A stretch of 64,000 nucleotides of DNA from Imtechella halotolerans. Its GTDB lineage: Bacteria > Bacteroidota > Bacteroidia > Flavobacteriales > Flavobacteriaceae. Shown here piece after piece: positions 16,360-26,413 of this stretch. The stretch is taken from the NCBI RefSeq assembly GCF_028743515.2, contig NZ_CP117969.2, positions 2,885,501 to 2,949,500 on the forward strand. Direction: 5' to 3'. Every line of letters begins with the position of its first letter. Positions within the stretch are counted from its first letter, which is position 1. The translations under genes were made by a program, and so were the position numbers. Below the pieces are notes generated by a model. The model did no database searches, had not been told where the DNA came from, and saw only the letters and a list, made by a program, of their open reading frames with translations.

Positions 16360-19176
16360 ATGGCTGAAGAAACAACAATAAGGCTAAACAAAGTATTAAG
16401 AGAGTTAAACATTTCGTTAGATAGAGCTGTTGAATTTCTTAATTCCAAAGGGCATGATGTGGAAGCGCGGCCTACTACCAAGATTTCTACAGAGGTCTAC
16501 AATGTGCTTTTGGGTGAATTCCAGACAGACAAGAGCAAAAAAGTAGCTTCTAAAGAAGTGGGAGAGGAGAAGCGTAAAGAGAAGGAGGCTATTCGTTTGG
16601 AGTTGGAAAAAGAGAATGAATTAAAGCGTCAGGCTCAGGAGCAAGAAGTGATTAAGGCTCGCACAGTGTTATCTGGCCCAAAAACGGTTGGGAAAATCGA
16701 TTTGGAACCAAAGAAGGTTGAAGAAGAGGTTGCTGAAGTGACTCCTGAAGAAAAGCCAGAGCCAAAAGAGGAACCGGTAGTAGAACTGATGCCTGAAATT
16801 GAAAAATCTGAACCTGCCCCTGTAGAAGAGGTTAAGGAAGTTAAAGAAGAAGTGAAGGAAGTGAAAGAAGAAAAGCCTGTTTCGCCTAAGCCTGTTTCGC
16901 CTAAGCCTGTTGTAGAAGCGCCTAAAGTGATAAAAGTAGTCCCTCAAGAAACAAAAACAGAAGTGTCTCCTTCAGAACCAGAAGTTATGGAGACAAAATA
17001 TCAAAAACTTACGGGTCCTAAGGTCACTGGAGAAAAAATTGATTTAGCGCAATTCAATAAACCTAAGAAGAAGAAAGAAGAGCCTAAGCAGGCTGCAGGA
17101 AATGCTTCTTCAAATAACAAGGATAAGAAAAAGCGTAAACGTATTAATAAAGAAGGAGGAGGTCCTGCTCCTCAGGGTGGTAACAATAATAGACGCTTTG
17201 GTGGAAATGATAATCGCCAAGGAGGTGGTCAAAAGGGTAAAGGTCGTACACCTGTAGTTAAGGTAGAACCCACTGAAGAAGAAGTTCAAAGACAAGTGCG
17301 CGAGACCCTCGAGAAGCTTCAAGGTAAATCAGTAAAATCTAAGGGTGCTAAATATCGTCGTGAAAAACGTGATTTCCATCGTCAGAAATCTGAGGAGGAA
17401 ATGGCTCAGCAAGAGATGGAAAGCAAGGTGCTTAAAGTTACCGAGTTTGTAACTGTTTCTGAAATGGCCACCATGATGGACGTACCTATCAATAAGATTA
17501 TTGGAGCATGTATGTCATTAGGTATAATGGTTACAATGAACCAGCGATTGGATGCTGAAACCTTGACCATTGTTGCGGATGAGTTTGGATTTGAAGTAGA
17601 GTTTGTTACTGCGGATATTGAAGAGGCAATTCAAGAAGAGGAGGATCGTCCAGAGGATATGGAGACTAGAGCTCCAATTGTAACTGTTATGGGACACGTT
17701 GACCACGGTAAAACCTCATTATTGGATTATATTAGGAAAGAAAATGTAATTGCAGGTGAAAGTGGGGGTATAACCCAGCATATTGGTGCCTATGGAGTAA
17801 CCCTTGAGAATGGTCAAAAAATGGCATTTCTAGATACACCTGGTCACGAAGCTTTTACCGCTATGCGTGCTCGTGGAGCTCAAGTAACGGACCTTGCTAT
17901 TATTGTAGTTGCGGCTGATGATGATGTGATGCCTCAAACAAAGGAGGCTATTAGTCATGCCCAAGCTGCAGGTGTTCCTATTGTATTTGCTATTAATAAA
18001 GTAGATAAGCCTACGGCTAATCCAGAGAAAATTAAAGAAAAACTGGCAGGTATGAACTTACTAGTTGAAGACTGGGGAGGTAAAATTCAGTCTCATGATA
18101 TTTCTGCTAAAACTGGTTTAGGTGTAAAAGAGTTGCTGGAAAAAGTTTTGCTTGAAGCTGAGTTATTAGATTTAAAGGCAAATCCAAATAAGATGGCTTC
18201 AGGTACTGTAGTCGAGGCTTTTCTTGATAAAGGTCGTGGCTATGTATCCACAATTTTGGTTCAATCTGGTACCTTGAAAGTGGGTGATTATATGTTGGCT
18301 GGTAAAAATCATGGAAAAATTAAGGCCATGCATGATGAACGTGGCAAGTCAGTTAAAGAGGCAGGTCCTTCAACCCCAATTTCTGTATTAGGATTGGATG
18401 GTGCCCCACAAGCTGGAGATAAATTTCATGTATTTACTGATGAAAGAGAGGCTAAACAAATTGCAGCAAAGCGTACACAATTGCAGCGTGAGCAGTCTGT
18501 TCGAACTCAACGCCATATTACACTTGATGAAATTGGTCGTCGAATTGCGCTTGGGGACTTTAAAGAATTGAATATTATATTAAAAGGAGATGTGGACGGT
18601 TCGGTTGAAGCATTGACTGATTCATTCCAGAAGCTTTCCACGGAAGAAATTCAAGTTAAACTAATACATAAGGGTGTTGGTCCAATTACTGAGTCTGATG
18701 TGTTGTTGGCCTCTGCTTCTGACGCAATTATTATTGGATTTAATGTTCGTCCTATGGGCAACGCTCGTTCTTTAGCAGATAAAGAAGAAATTGATATCCG
18801 AACATATTCAATCATTTATGACGCTATTAATGATCTGAAAGATGCTATGGAAGGAATGTTGTCTCCTGAGATGAAGGAGGAGATTACAGGAACTGTGGAG
18901 ATAAGAGAGCTCTTTAAGATTTCTAAAGTTGGTACCATTGCGGGATGTATGGTTACTGACGGAAAGATTTTCAGAAATTCCAATATTCGTCTTATTCGTG
19001 ATGGTGTTGTTATTTATACTGGGGAACTCTCTTCACTAAAACGTTTTAAAGATGATGTTAAGGAAGTTTCTAAAGGGTATGATTGTGGTCTTCAGATTAA
19101 GAACTATAACGATCTAAGGGAATATGATACTATCGAGGCATTCCAAGAGGTAGCTGTTAAGAAGAAATTGAAATAA
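16360..19176 (+). CDS. infB: Translation initiation factor IF-2
   Basis: A 938-residue GTPase that brings initiator tRNA to the 30S subunit. The N-terminal IF2_N module ([20 protein letters not shown]) is followed by a long charged low-complexity linker (about 60-330) with internal repeats and a Gly/Asn/Arg-rich patch. The GTPase domain begins near 440: G1 [10 protein letters not shown]2 GGITQHIG, G3 DTPGHEAF, G4 NKVDKP. The C-terminal beta-barrel and initiator tRNA-binding domains are complete. It is the last gene of the operon and is followed by a strong terminator. Confidence 0.98.
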   Translation: MAEETTIRLNKVLRELNISLDRAVEFLNSKGHDVEARPTTKISTEVYNVLLGEFQTDKSKKVASKEVGEEKRKEKEAIRLELEKENELKRQAQEQEVIKARTVLSGPKTVGKIDLEPKKVEEEVAEVTPEEKPEPKEEPVVELMPEIEKSEPAPVEEVKEVKEEVKEVKEEKPVSPKPVSPKPVVEAPKVIKVVPQETKTEVSPSEPEVMETKYQKLTGPKVTGEKIDLAQFNKPKKKKEEPKQAAGNASSNNKDKKKRKRINKEGGGPAPQGGNNNRRFGGNDNRQGGGQKGKGRTPVVKVEPTEEEVQRQVRETLEKLQGKSVKSKGAKYRREKRDFHRQKSEEEMAQQEMESKVLKVTEFVTVSEMATMMDVPINKIIGACMSLGIMVTMNQRLDAETLTIVADEFGFEVEFVTADIEEAIQEEEDRPEDMETRAPIVTVMGHVDHGKTSLLDYIRKENVIAGESGGITQHIGAYGVTLENGQKMAFLDTPGHEAFTAMRARGAQVTDLAIIVVAADDDVMPQTKEAISHAQAAGVPIVFAINKVDKPTANPEKIKEKLAGMNLLVEDWGGKIQSHDISAKTGLGVKELLEKVLLEAELLDLKANPNKMASGTVVEAFLDKGRGYVSTILVQSGTLKVGDYMLAGKNHGKIKAMHDERGKSVKEAGPSTPISVLGLDGAPQAGDKFHVFTDEREAKQIAAKRTQLQREQSVRTQRHITLDEIGRRIALGDFKELNIILKGDVDGSVEALTDSFQKLSTEEIQVKLIHKGVGPITESDVLLASASDAIIIGFNVRPMGNARSLADKEEIDIRTYSIIYDAINDLKDAMEGMLSPEMKEEITGTVEIRELFKISKVGTIAGCMVTDGKIFRNSNIRLIRDGVVIYTGELSSLKRFKDDVKEVSKGYDCGLQIKNYNDLREYDTIEAFQEVAVKKKLK
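16831..16911 (+). repeat. In-frame tandem repeats in the IF-2 linker
   Basis: Two 21-base copies (16831-16851 and 16852-16872) encode VKEVKEE twice. Then 2.4 perfect copies of the 15-base unit CCTGTTTCGCCTAAG (16876-16911) encode PVSPK repeats. Both units are multiples of three, so slippage would change linker length without breaking the frame. Confidence 0.9.
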
Positions 19177-19201
19177 TAGAATGATCCTAATTTAGAATGA
19201 T

Positions 19202-19236
19202 AAAAAAAGCCTTTTCTTAATGGAAAGGCTTTTTTT
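19202..19236 (+). terminator. Terminator of the rimP-nusA-infB operon
   Basis: The stem AGCCTTT/AAAGGCT (19208-19214 with 19224-19230), extended by flanking A and T runs, lies 25 bases after the infB stop. Confidence 0.87.
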
Positions 19237-19401
19237 ATTTTAATTACTTAGCTTTATTGGTTAGCTCTAAAATAGAGAAGTCAGGAGTAATAGTAAGGAT
19301 GATGTTGTAGTTTGTCATAAAAACGATCTTCTATGGAGAAGCAACAATATAAATCTTGAAGTATTTTGCGGTAATTTATTTCAGTTGTTTGGCCTTATAA
19401 A

Positions 19402-19440
19402 AATAAAGGAAGGCTTCAAATTGAAAGACCTTCCTTTATT
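19402..19440 (-). terminator. Terminator of the SPOR-domain gene
   Basis: A perfect 12-bp outer stem (AATAAAGGAAGG at 19402-19413 with 19429-19440) lies 6 bases after the SPOR gene stop, with a T-rich tail on the minus strand. Between this and the infB terminator (19237-19401) I see no gene. Confidence 0.82.
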
Positions 19441-19446
19441 AAGATA

Positions 19447-19824
19447 TTATTGCTGAAGTGCAAGTATAAATGCTCCTGGGTATTTACCTCTAACTTCGAT
19501 TAGATGTTTGTCAGCTTCAAGTCTAGTTCTGAATTTTCCCAATCGTACTTTATAGTTTGGGTATTCGAAAGTCAATTCGGCAGTGATTTCGAATTCATTT
19601 TTGGCATTGCTTAATGCTTTCTGGGCACCTTCTTGATTACCATTGTAAATTTGAATGCGATAACGTTTGTCATCTTTTTTTAGCTGTTTCTTTAATTGGA
19701 GCAGTTGCGTGACTTTTTGCGGTTGTTCAATTTGAAGATTGCCGTTTTGAGCTAAGGATTTTTGAGTTGTAAATCCAAAGAAAACTAGTGTAGTAAAACA
19801 AAAAATGGGGTTCAATATTCTCAT
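19447..19824 (-). CDS. Exported SPOR-domain protein
   Basis: A 125-residue protein with a Sec signal peptide (hydrophobic core LNPIFCFTTLVFFGF, cleavage after SLAQ near residue 26). A SPOR domain fills the C-terminal half: YRIQIYNGNQEGAQKALSN, then YKVRLGKFRTRLEADKHL. SPOR domains bind septal, stem-peptide-free peptidoglycan and usually mark division-associated envelope proteins. This one has nothing else attached. It is transcribed divergently from the actA operon with a 222-base gap; whether that placement reflects function is unknown. Confidence 0.85.
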   Translation of the reverse strand: MRILNPIFCFTTLVFFGFTTQKSLAQNGNLQIEQPQKVTQLLQLKKQLKKDDKRYRIQIYNGNQEGAQKALSNAKNEFEITAELTFEYPNYKVRLGKFRTRLEADKHLIEVRGKYPGAFILALQQ

Positions 19825-19947
19825 AATGAAATAGTATGACGCAAATTTAAAAGATTATTGTTAATAGTATTTAAAAATACTTATTTAGAAACATTATAAA
19901 TTAAATGTTAAGAGTTCACTAACATTTCGGAAATCGACCGTAAGTCG

Positions 19948-19955
19948 TATTTTTG
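19948..19955 (+). promoter_or_regulatory. Candidate -7 promoter element for the act-cox operon
   Basis: TATTTTTG matches TAnnTTTG; upstream ATTTC near 19924 is a weak -33 match. The leader to actA would be about 85 bases. Confidence 0.5.
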
Positions 19956-20046
19956 TGGCTCAAATTTTAAGAATGTATGCTTTTTCTAAGTATTTTTAAT
20001 ACTTTGAAAAAACTATGCCAATTTAAGATAGATAACATATTTTAAT

Positions 20047-21336
20047 ATGAAAAAGGTGAAATACCGTCATTCAGTGTCTAGAGTAGTAGGCCTTAGTTTA
20101 GCAGTTCTGCTGGCTTTTTCAGTTTCTCTTTTTGCTCAAGAAGGCGATCCGGTAAAAGGGAAATCGCTTTTTAACACCAATTGTGCAGCTTGTCACAAGT
20201 TGGATAAACCATCCACCGGACCGGCTTTGGCAGGTGTGGCGGATAAGTATGAGCGTGGGTGGTTGCAAAGTTGGATTAGAAATAGTTCTGCATTGGTGAA
20301 ATCAGGTGATGCTGATGCTGTAAAAATATTCAATGAGTGGAAGCAAGTGCCAATGACTCCATTCCCTCAATTGTCTGATCAAGATATCGATGATATTTTG
20401 GCTTACACCATGGCTCCTCCGCCAGCTCCAGAAGTGGTTGCTACCGATGCCTCAGGTGTGGTTAGTGGAGGTGGTGCTTCAAGTGGTATTTCAAACAATG
20501 TGATTTTGTCTGCCTTAGCCCTAGTTTTTGCGTTGCTTATCGTGATGCTTTATCTTGTTAACAAGACTCTTCGAAAGATAGCTGAAGCTAATGGTGTACA
20601 ACTTGTTTCGGAAGAAGCTGAGAAGCGACTACCATTATGGAAGGCTTTTGTTAAGAATCAATTTTTAGTATTGGTTTCGGTAGTATTTTTATTGCTGGCA
20701 TCTGCCTATTTTGCGTATGGTTATTTTATGCAAGTAGGAGTTGATCAGGGGTATATGCCGGTTCAGCCTATTCATTACTCTCATAAAGTGCATGCGGGCT
20801 TGAATGAAATTGATTGTAAGTATTGTCACTCTTCTGCACGTGTTTCTAAAACAGCTGGGATTCCTTCGTTGAATGTGTGTATGAATTGTCATAAAAATAT
20901 TTCTGAATATACTGGAGAGGAAGATCTGGCCAATGGTTATACTAAGGAATTTTATACCAACGAAATTAAAAAGCTTTATGCTGCTGTGGGTTGGGATGAG
21001 GAAACTCAATCATATACTGGAAAAACTGAACCGGTAAAATGGGTTCGTATTCATAATCTGCCTGATTTTGCTTATTTTAATCATGCTCAACACGTTACGG
21101 TTGGTGGTATTGAGTGTCAAACATGTCACGGCCCGGTTGAGGAAATGGAGGTGATGTATCAATTCTCTCCGTTAACAATGGGATGGTGTATTACCTGTCA
21201 CAAAGAGACAGATGTGAAGATGGAAGGCAATGCATATTATGAAAAGATTCATGCTGAATTGTCTAAGAAATATGGAGTAGAGAAACTGACCATTGCTCAA
21301 ATGGGAGGTATGGAGTGTGGTAAATGTCACTATTAA
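20047..21336 (+). CDS. actA: Alternative complex III subunit ActA, multiheme cytochrome c with N-terminal monoheme domain
   Basis: A 429-residue periplasmic, membrane-anchored electron-transfer subunit. The signal peptide ends near SLFAQ. A class I cytochrome c domain has CAACH at 46-50. Two hydrophobic segments follow (about 160-185 and 215-240), and then a pentaheme region: CKYCH 257, CMNCH 278, CQTCH 357, CITCH 381 and CGKCH 424. That makes six heme c sites. ActA passes electrons from the iron-sulfur and quinol parts of the complex to the oxidase. It is the first gene of actABCDEF-coxBA, 33 bases before actB. Confidence 0.93.
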   Translation: MKKVKYRHSVSRVVGLSLAVLLAFSVSLFAQEGDPVKGKSLFNTNCAACHKLDKPSTGPALAGVADKYERGWLQSWIRNSSALVKSGDADAVKIFNEWKQVPMTPFPQLSDQDIDDILAYTMAPPPAPEVVATDASGVVSGGGASSGISNNVILSALALVFALLIVMLYLVNKTLRKIAEANGVQLVSEEAEKRLPLWKAFVKNQFLVLVSVVFLLLASAYFAYGYFMQVGVDQGYMPVQPIHYSHKVHAGLNEIDCKYCHSSARVSKTAGIPSLNVCMNCHKNISEYTGEEDLANGYTKEFYTNEIKKLYAAVGWDEETQSYTGKTEPVKWVRIHNLPDFAYFNHAQHVTVGGIECQTCHGPVEEMEVMYQFSPLTMGWCITCHKETDVKMEGNAYYEKIHAELSKKYGVEKLTIAQMGGMECGKCHY

Positions 21337-21369
21337 TCAATTTATTAAAGCGCTAATTTTAGATATAAC

Positions 21370-24300
21370 ATGGCATCAAACAAAAAATACTGGAAAAGTG
21401 TTGAGGAGCTAAATCCAAATAGCTCTATTGTTGAGACGCTGCAACAGAATGAGTTTGTAAGTGAGATACCGGTAGATGAGTTTTTAGGTGATAAAGAATC
21501 CCTGGAATCTTCTTCTACTTCTCGTAGGGACTTTTTGAAATATGTTGGCTTTAGTACTGCAGCGGCTACTTTGGCAGCTTGTGAGGGCCCTGTGAAAACA
21601 GCTATACCATATGTGGTACAGCCTGAGCAAATCCGTCCTGGTGTTGCAGATTATTATGCTACAACTATTGCAGATGGGTATGATTTTGCTAGTATTTTAG
21701 TAAAGACTCGAGAAGGTCGACCTATTAAAATTGAGAATAATACCGATGCGTTGGTTAAGGGAACTGCAAATGCACGTGTGCAGGCATCTGTACTATCATT
21801 GTATGATAGTTTACGTGTGCAAGGTCCTAAGCGTGATGGTGATTATGTTTCATGGGATGTGGTTGATGAGGAGGTTATGGCTGCTTTAGCTCAGTCTCAA
21901 GCTGCAGGTAAAGATATCGTATTACTTACGCAAACCTTATCAAGCCCTTCTACATATAAAATGATTGCTGAATTTGCTGCTAAGTATGGTTCAGTGAAAC
22001 ATGTAGAATATGATGCTATTTCAGAAGATGCGGCCTTGGATGCTTTCCAGGCTAGATTTGGAGAAAGAGCGCTTGCCGATTATGATTTTTCGAAGGCTGA
22101 AGTGATTATTTCATTCGGGGCTGATTTCTTAGGAGATTGGCAAGGTGGTGGATTTGATGGAGGATATGCCAAGGGTCGTGTACCGGCTAATGGTAAAATG
22201 TCCCGTCACGTTCAGTTTGAATCAAATATGTCTTTATCAGGTGCTAACGCAGATAAACGTGTACCTGTAACTCCTAGTCAACAAAAGGTGGCTTTGGCCA
22301 AGTTTTATGGATACTTGTCTGGGGTGGCTGTTAGTGGGCAATTGCCTGAATCTGTAGATGTGTCTGTAAAGGCTGCGGCCATGCAGGTTAAAAAAGCAGG
22401 AAGTAAGGCTGTTGTTGTTACTGGTATTCAGGATGTTAATGCTCAATCTTTGGTATTAGCAATTAATGAATCACTTTCAAGTGCTGCCATGGATGTAAAG
22501 ACTCCTCTATTGGTGCGCAAGGGTAATGTAAAGGCACTTGCTCAATTAATTAGTGATATGAACTCTGGAAAGGTGGGTGTTTTATTGATGAGCGGAGTAA
22601 ATCCTCTTTATACACTAGCTAATTCTTCAGAGTTTGAGTCTGGGTTAGGTAAGGTTTCTATGTCGGTTTCCTTTTCTATGAAAGAGGATGAGACGTCTTC
22701 TTTGACTACCTTTGTAGCTGCAGCTCCTCACTATTTGGAGTCATGGGGTGATGTTGAAATGAAAAAAGGTCATTTTGCTTTAATACAGCCTACTATTCGT
22801 CCATTATTTGATACGCGTCAATTTCAGGATGCTTTATTGAAATGGAGTGGAAGTGAGGTAAATTACCATGATTATATAAAGTCCACTTGGACAAGTACTG
22901 TTTTAGGTGAAACTAAGTGGAATAAGGCTTTGCATGATGGTGTGTTTGTTGCTGTGTCGCCAGTTGACAGTAGTACTATAGAAGCATCTCCTGTAATGGA
23001 GACTGTAAGTGCTCATGCAAGTGAATATGCTGCTATGCTTTCTAAGGCCTCTGCTAGTGGATTGGAACTTATTCTATATCCTAAAACTGGAATGGGTGAT
23101 GGTCAACAGGCCAATAATCCATGGTTACAGGAATTCCCTGATCCTATTTCTCGTGCATCTTGGGATAATTATTTAACGGTTTCAGCTGCTGATGCTGTTA
23201 GTTTAGGTTTGAAAAATTGGAATGTTGCTAATGGTGGCTTAAATGGTAGTTATGCTACTTTGGAGGCCAATGGTATTAGTATGAAAGTTCCTGTTCTTAT
23301 TCAGCCAGGACAAGCTGTAGGTTCAGTAGGTTTAGCTTATGGTTATGGTAAGACTAAAGGTTTGAAAAGTGAAATGCAGGTTGGTGTGAATGCCTTTGCG
23401 TTCTATGCTGATTTTTCTAATGTGCAGTCTGTGACTGTTACCGCTGCAACTGGTGAGCATGAGTTTGCTTGTGTTCAGCTTCATAATACATTAATGGGTA
23501 GAGGTGATATTCTTAAAGAGACCTCTCTTGAAGATTTTATTAATAAAGATTCGGAAGATTGGAATGTAAAACCTGTGGTTTCTCTTAATCACCAGGAGGT
23601 TCCTGCCTCATCGGTGAGTCTTTGGGATTCGTTTGATCGTTCTATAGGCCACCATTTTAATCTTTCAATAGATTTGAATGCATGTACAGGGTGTGGAGCT
23701 TGTGTTATTGCATGTCATGCTGAAAATAATGTTCCTGTTGTTGGTAAGGATGAAGTACGTAAATCAAGAGATATGCATTGGTTGCGTATCGACCGTTACT
23801 ATTCCTCTGAAGATTCTTTTGAAGGAGATAATGAGACAAAGGCAGCTATATCTGGTTTAGGTGATTCTTTAACAACATTTGGTGAAATGGAAAAAGCTTC
23901 AGCTAATCCACAAGTAGCCTTCCAGCCAGTAATGTGTCAGCATTGTAATCATGCGCCGTGTGAAACTGTATGTCCAGTAGCGGCCACTTCACATGGTCGT
24001 CAAGGGCAAAACCAAATGGCGTATAACCGTTGTGTTGGAACTCGTTATTGTGCAAATAACTGTCCGTACAAGGTGCGTCGTTTCAACTGGTTCTTATACA
24101 ATAATAACGATGAATTTGATTTCCATATGAATGATGATCTTGGAAAGATGGTTATCAATCCTGATGTGAATGTTCGTTCACGAGGAGTAATGGAAAAATG
24201 TTCGATGTGTATTCAAATGACTCAGAAAACTATCTTGGATGCTAAACGCGAAGGTCGTGAAATTAAGGATGGTGAGTTTAAAACTGCTTGTTCGGCAGCA

Positions 24301-24459
24301 TGTGGAACTGGAGCAATGGTCTTTGGAGATGTTAATGATAAGGACAGTAAGATAGCTAAATTGAAAGCAAGTGACCGTATGTATCATTTATTGGAACATG
24401 TAGGAACTCAGCCAAATGTTTTCTATCATGTTAAGGTTAGAAATACACAAGAAGCATAA
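21370..24459 (+). CDS. actB: Alternative complex III subunit ActB, molybdopterin-oxidoreductase-like iron-sulfur protein
   Basis: A 1029-residue protein. A 50-residue polar leader precedes the twin-arginine signal SRRDFLKYVGF (Arg52-Arg53) and a lipobox-like LAAC (Cys71), which fits the Tat-variant molybdopterin oxidoreductase family described in Bacteroidota. The middle part is a molybdopterin oxidoreductase-like fold; in ActB proteins this part carries no molybdenum cofactor. The C-terminal ferredoxin domain starts at CTGCGACVIACH (772), then CQHCNHAPCETVC, CVGTRYCANNC and CSMC, giving four iron-sulfur cluster sites in the family. It relays electrons from quinol to ActA. actC follows after 41 bases. 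Confidence 0.94.
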   Translation: MASNKKYWKSVEELNPNSSIVETLQQNEFVSEIPVDEFLGDKESLESSSTSRRDFLKYVGFSTAAATLAACEGPVKTAIPYVVQPEQIRPGVADYYATTIADGYDFASILVKTREGRPIKIENNTDALVKGTANARVQASVLSLYDSLRVQGPKRDGDYVSWDVVDEEVMAALAQSQAAGKDIVLLTQTLSSPSTYKMIAEFAAKYGSVKHVEYDAISEDAALDAFQARFGERALADYDFSKAEVIISFGADFLGDWQGGGFDGGYAKGRVPANGKMSRHVQFESNMSLSGANADKRVPVTPSQQKVALAKFYGYLSGVAVSGQLPESVDVSVKAAAMQVKKAGSKAVVVTGIQDVNAQSLVLAINESLSSAAMDVKTPLLVRKGNVKALAQLISDMNSGKVGVLLMSGVNPLYTLANSSEFESGLGKVSMSVSFSMKEDETSSLTTFVAAAPHYLESWGDVEMKKGHFALIQPTIRPLFDTRQFQDALLKWSGSEVNYHDYIKSTWTSTVLGETKWNKALHDGVFVAVSPVDSSTIEASPVMETVSAHASEYAAMLSKASASGLELILYPKTGMGDGQQANNPWLQEFPDPISRASWDNYLTVSAADAVSLGLKNWNVANGGLNGSYATLEANGISMKVPVLIQPGQAVGSVGLAYGYGKTKGLKSEMQVGVNAFAFYADFSNVQSVTVTAATGEHEFACVQLHNTLMGRGDILKETSLEDFINKDSEDWNVKPVVSLNHQEVPASSVSLWDSFDRSIGHHFNLSIDLNACTGCGACVIACHAENNVPVVGKDEVRKSRDMHWLRIDRYYSSEDSFEGDNETKAAISGLGDSLTTFGEMEKASANPQVAFQPVMCQHCNHAPCETVCPVAATSHGRQGQNQMAYNRCVGTRYCANNCPYKVRRFNWFLYNNNDEFDFHMNDDLGKMVINPDVNVRSRGVMEKCSMCIQMTQKTILDAKREGREIKDGEFKTACSAACGTGAMVFGDVNDKDSKIAKLKASDRMYHLLEHVGTQPNVFYHVKVRNTQEA

Positions 24460-24500
24460 TAAACGATTAAGTAACATTTAGATTAATTATATAGAGGATT

Positions 24501-25892
24501 ATGGCGTCGCACTACGAAGCACCTATACGTAAACCCTTAGTAACCGGAGATAAAAGCTATCACGATGTAACCATTGATGTTGCAGCACCGGTTGAAGGTA
24601 GAGCAAACAAGCAATGGTGGATTGCATTTTCTATTGCATTAGTAGCTTTTCTTTGGGGACTTGGATGTATTTTATACACTGTCTCTACCGGTATCGGAAC
24701 TTGGGGATTAAACAAAACTGTTGGCTGGGCCTGGGATATTACCAACTTTGTTTGGTGGGTAGGTATTGGTCACGCAGGGACCTTGATTTCTGCTGTACTT
24801 TTATTGTTCCGCCAAAAATGGAGAATGGCAATCAACCGCTCAGCGGAAGCGATGACTATTTTCTCGGTAGTACAGGCTGGGTTATTTCCTATTATCCACA
24901 TGGGTCGCCCATGGTTAGGTTACTGGGTATTACCAATTCCAAACCAATTTGGTTCCTTGTGGGTGAATTTTAATTCACCACTTCTTTGGGACGTTTTTGC
25001 AATTTCTACTTATTTATCGGTTTCTTTAGTATTCTGGTGGACAGGTTTACTTCCTGATTTTGCTATGCTACGTGATCGTGCAATTAAACCATTCCAGAAG
25101 AAAATATATAGTTTATTAAGTTTTGGTTGGAGTGGGCGTGCTAAAGATTGGCAACGTTTTGAGGAAGTGTCCTTGGTTTTAGCTGGTCTAGCTACCCCTT
25201 TGGTACTTTCGGTACACACAATTGTATCCTTTGACTTTGCGACCTCTGTTATTCCTGGTTGGCACACCACTATTTTCCCTCCTTACTTTGTGGCGGGGGC
25301 AATCTTTTCTGGGTTTGCAATGGTAAATACCTTGTTGATTATCATGCGAAAGGTGTCAAATTTGGAAGATTATATCACTGTTCAACATATTGAGTTAATG
25401 AATATAGTAATTATGATTACTGGTTCTATTGTTGGATGTGCCTATATAACTGAGTTATTTATTGCATGGTATTCAGGAGTTGAGTATGAGCAATATGCTT
25501 TCTTGAATAGAGCTACAGGGCCTTATGCTTGGGCGTATTGGGCAATGATGACGTGTAACGTTTTTTCTCCTCAGTTTATGTGGTTTAAGAGATTGCGTAC
25601 CAGTATAATGTTCTCGTTTATAATTTCAATTGTCGTGAATATTGGAATGTGGTTTGAGCGTTTTGTAATTATTGTTACTTCACTTCACAGAGACTACTTG
25701 CCTTCTTCTTGGACGATGTTCTCGCCAACATTCGTGGATATTGGAATTTATATTGGAACAATAGGTTTCTTCTTTGTTTTATTTCTTTTATATGCTCGTA
25801 CCTTCCCGGTAATAGCGCAGGCTGAAGTAAAAACCATCTTGAAATCATCTGGAGATAATTATAAAAAATTAAGAGACGGTAATCATGAGTAA
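24501..25892 (+). CDS. actC: Alternative complex III subunit ActC, NrfD-like quinol-binding membrane protein
   Basis: A 463-residue inner-membrane protein with about ten transmembrane segments of the NrfD/PsrC family, opening MASHYEAPIRKPLVTGDKSY. It is the main quinol-oxidising membrane subunit of alternative complex III, paired with ActF. The residues of the quinol pocket cannot be assigned with certainty by eye. It overlaps actD by 8 bases, which suggests translational coupling. Confidence 0.94.
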   Translation: MASHYEAPIRKPLVTGDKSYHDVTIDVAAPVEGRANKQWWIAFSIALVAFLWGLGCILYTVSTGIGTWGLNKTVGWAWDITNFVWWVGIGHAGTLISAVLLLFRQKWRMAINRSAEAMTIFSVVQAGLFPIIHMGRPWLGYWVLPIPNQFGSLWVNFNSPLLWDVFAISTYLSVSLVFWWTGLLPDFAMLRDRAIKPFQKKIYSLLSFGWSGRAKDWQRFEEVSLVLAGLATPLVLSVHTIVSFDFATSVIPGWHTTIFPPYFVAGAIFSGFAMVNTLLIIMRKVSNLEDYITVQHIELMNIVIMITGSIVGCAYITELFIAWYSGVEYEQYAFLNRATGPYAWAYWAMMTCNVFSPQFMWFKRLRTSIMFSFIISIVVNIGMWFERFVIIVTSLHRDYLPSSWTMFSPTFVDIGIYIGTIGFFFVLFLLYARTFPVIAQAEVKTILKSSGDNYKKLRDGNHE

Positions 25893-26409
25893 TAAAGTTA
25901 TACAAGCCCTATACAACGACGATGATGTGTTAATGGCTGCCGTGAAAAAAGTGAAAGCTGCCCATCATCATATTGAAGAAATATACTGTCCTTTTCCTGT
26001 TCATGGATTGGATAAGGCCATGGGTCTAGCTCCAACACGTATTGCGATTACTGCATTTATATATGGATGTATTGGATTAGTTGTGTCAATTGTTATGATG
26101 AACTACATCATGATTCAAGATTGGCCTCAAGATATTGGAGGTAAACCTAGCTTTAGTTATATTGAAAACATGCCGGCTTTTGTGCCTGTTATGTTTGAGT
26201 TAACCGTTTTCTTCGCAGCTCACTTAATGGTTATAACATTTTACTTACGTAGTAGGTTATGGCCTTTTAAAAAGGCGGAAAATCCGGATGTTCGTACTAC
26301 TGATGACCATTTTCTGATGGAAATAGAGGTACATGATAACGAAGAAGAATTGACAGCTTTGTTGCAATCAACAGGAGCTGTAGAAGTAAAAATTTCAGAA
26401 AAGCATTAA
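25885..26409 (+). CDS. actD: Alternative complex III subunit ActD (DUF3341)
   Basis: A 174-residue membrane protein with a cytoplasmic N-terminal domain (motif AHHHIEEIYCPFPVHGLDKA) and two transmembrane helices (about residues 51-75 and 102-125), then a polar C-terminal tail. ActD holds together the two NrfD-like subunits and has no cofactor. The start overlaps the end of actC by 8 bases, and actE begins 4 bases after its stop. Confidence 0.92.
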   Translation: MSNKVIQALYNDDDVLMAAVKKVKAAHHHIEEIYCPFPVHGLDKAMGLAPTRIAITAFIYGCIGLVVSIVMMNYIMIQDWPQDIGGKPSFSYIENMPAFVPVMFELTVFFAAHLMVITFYLRSRLWPFKKAENPDVRTTDDHFLMEIEVHDNEEELTALLQSTGAVEVKISEKH

Positions 26410-26413
26410 TAAG

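Noticed and set aside
19244-19318. Minus-strand 24-codon frame (MTNYNIILTITP...) between infB and the SPOR gene
   Set aside because: It is very short, has no promoter or recognisable family, and lies between two terminators; chance cannot be excluded.
21370-24459. ActB as a true molybdenum enzyme (formate dehydrogenase or polysulfide reductase-like)
   Set aside because: The gene sits in a full actABCDEF-coxBA operon, and ActB proteins are known to lack the molybdenum cofactor.
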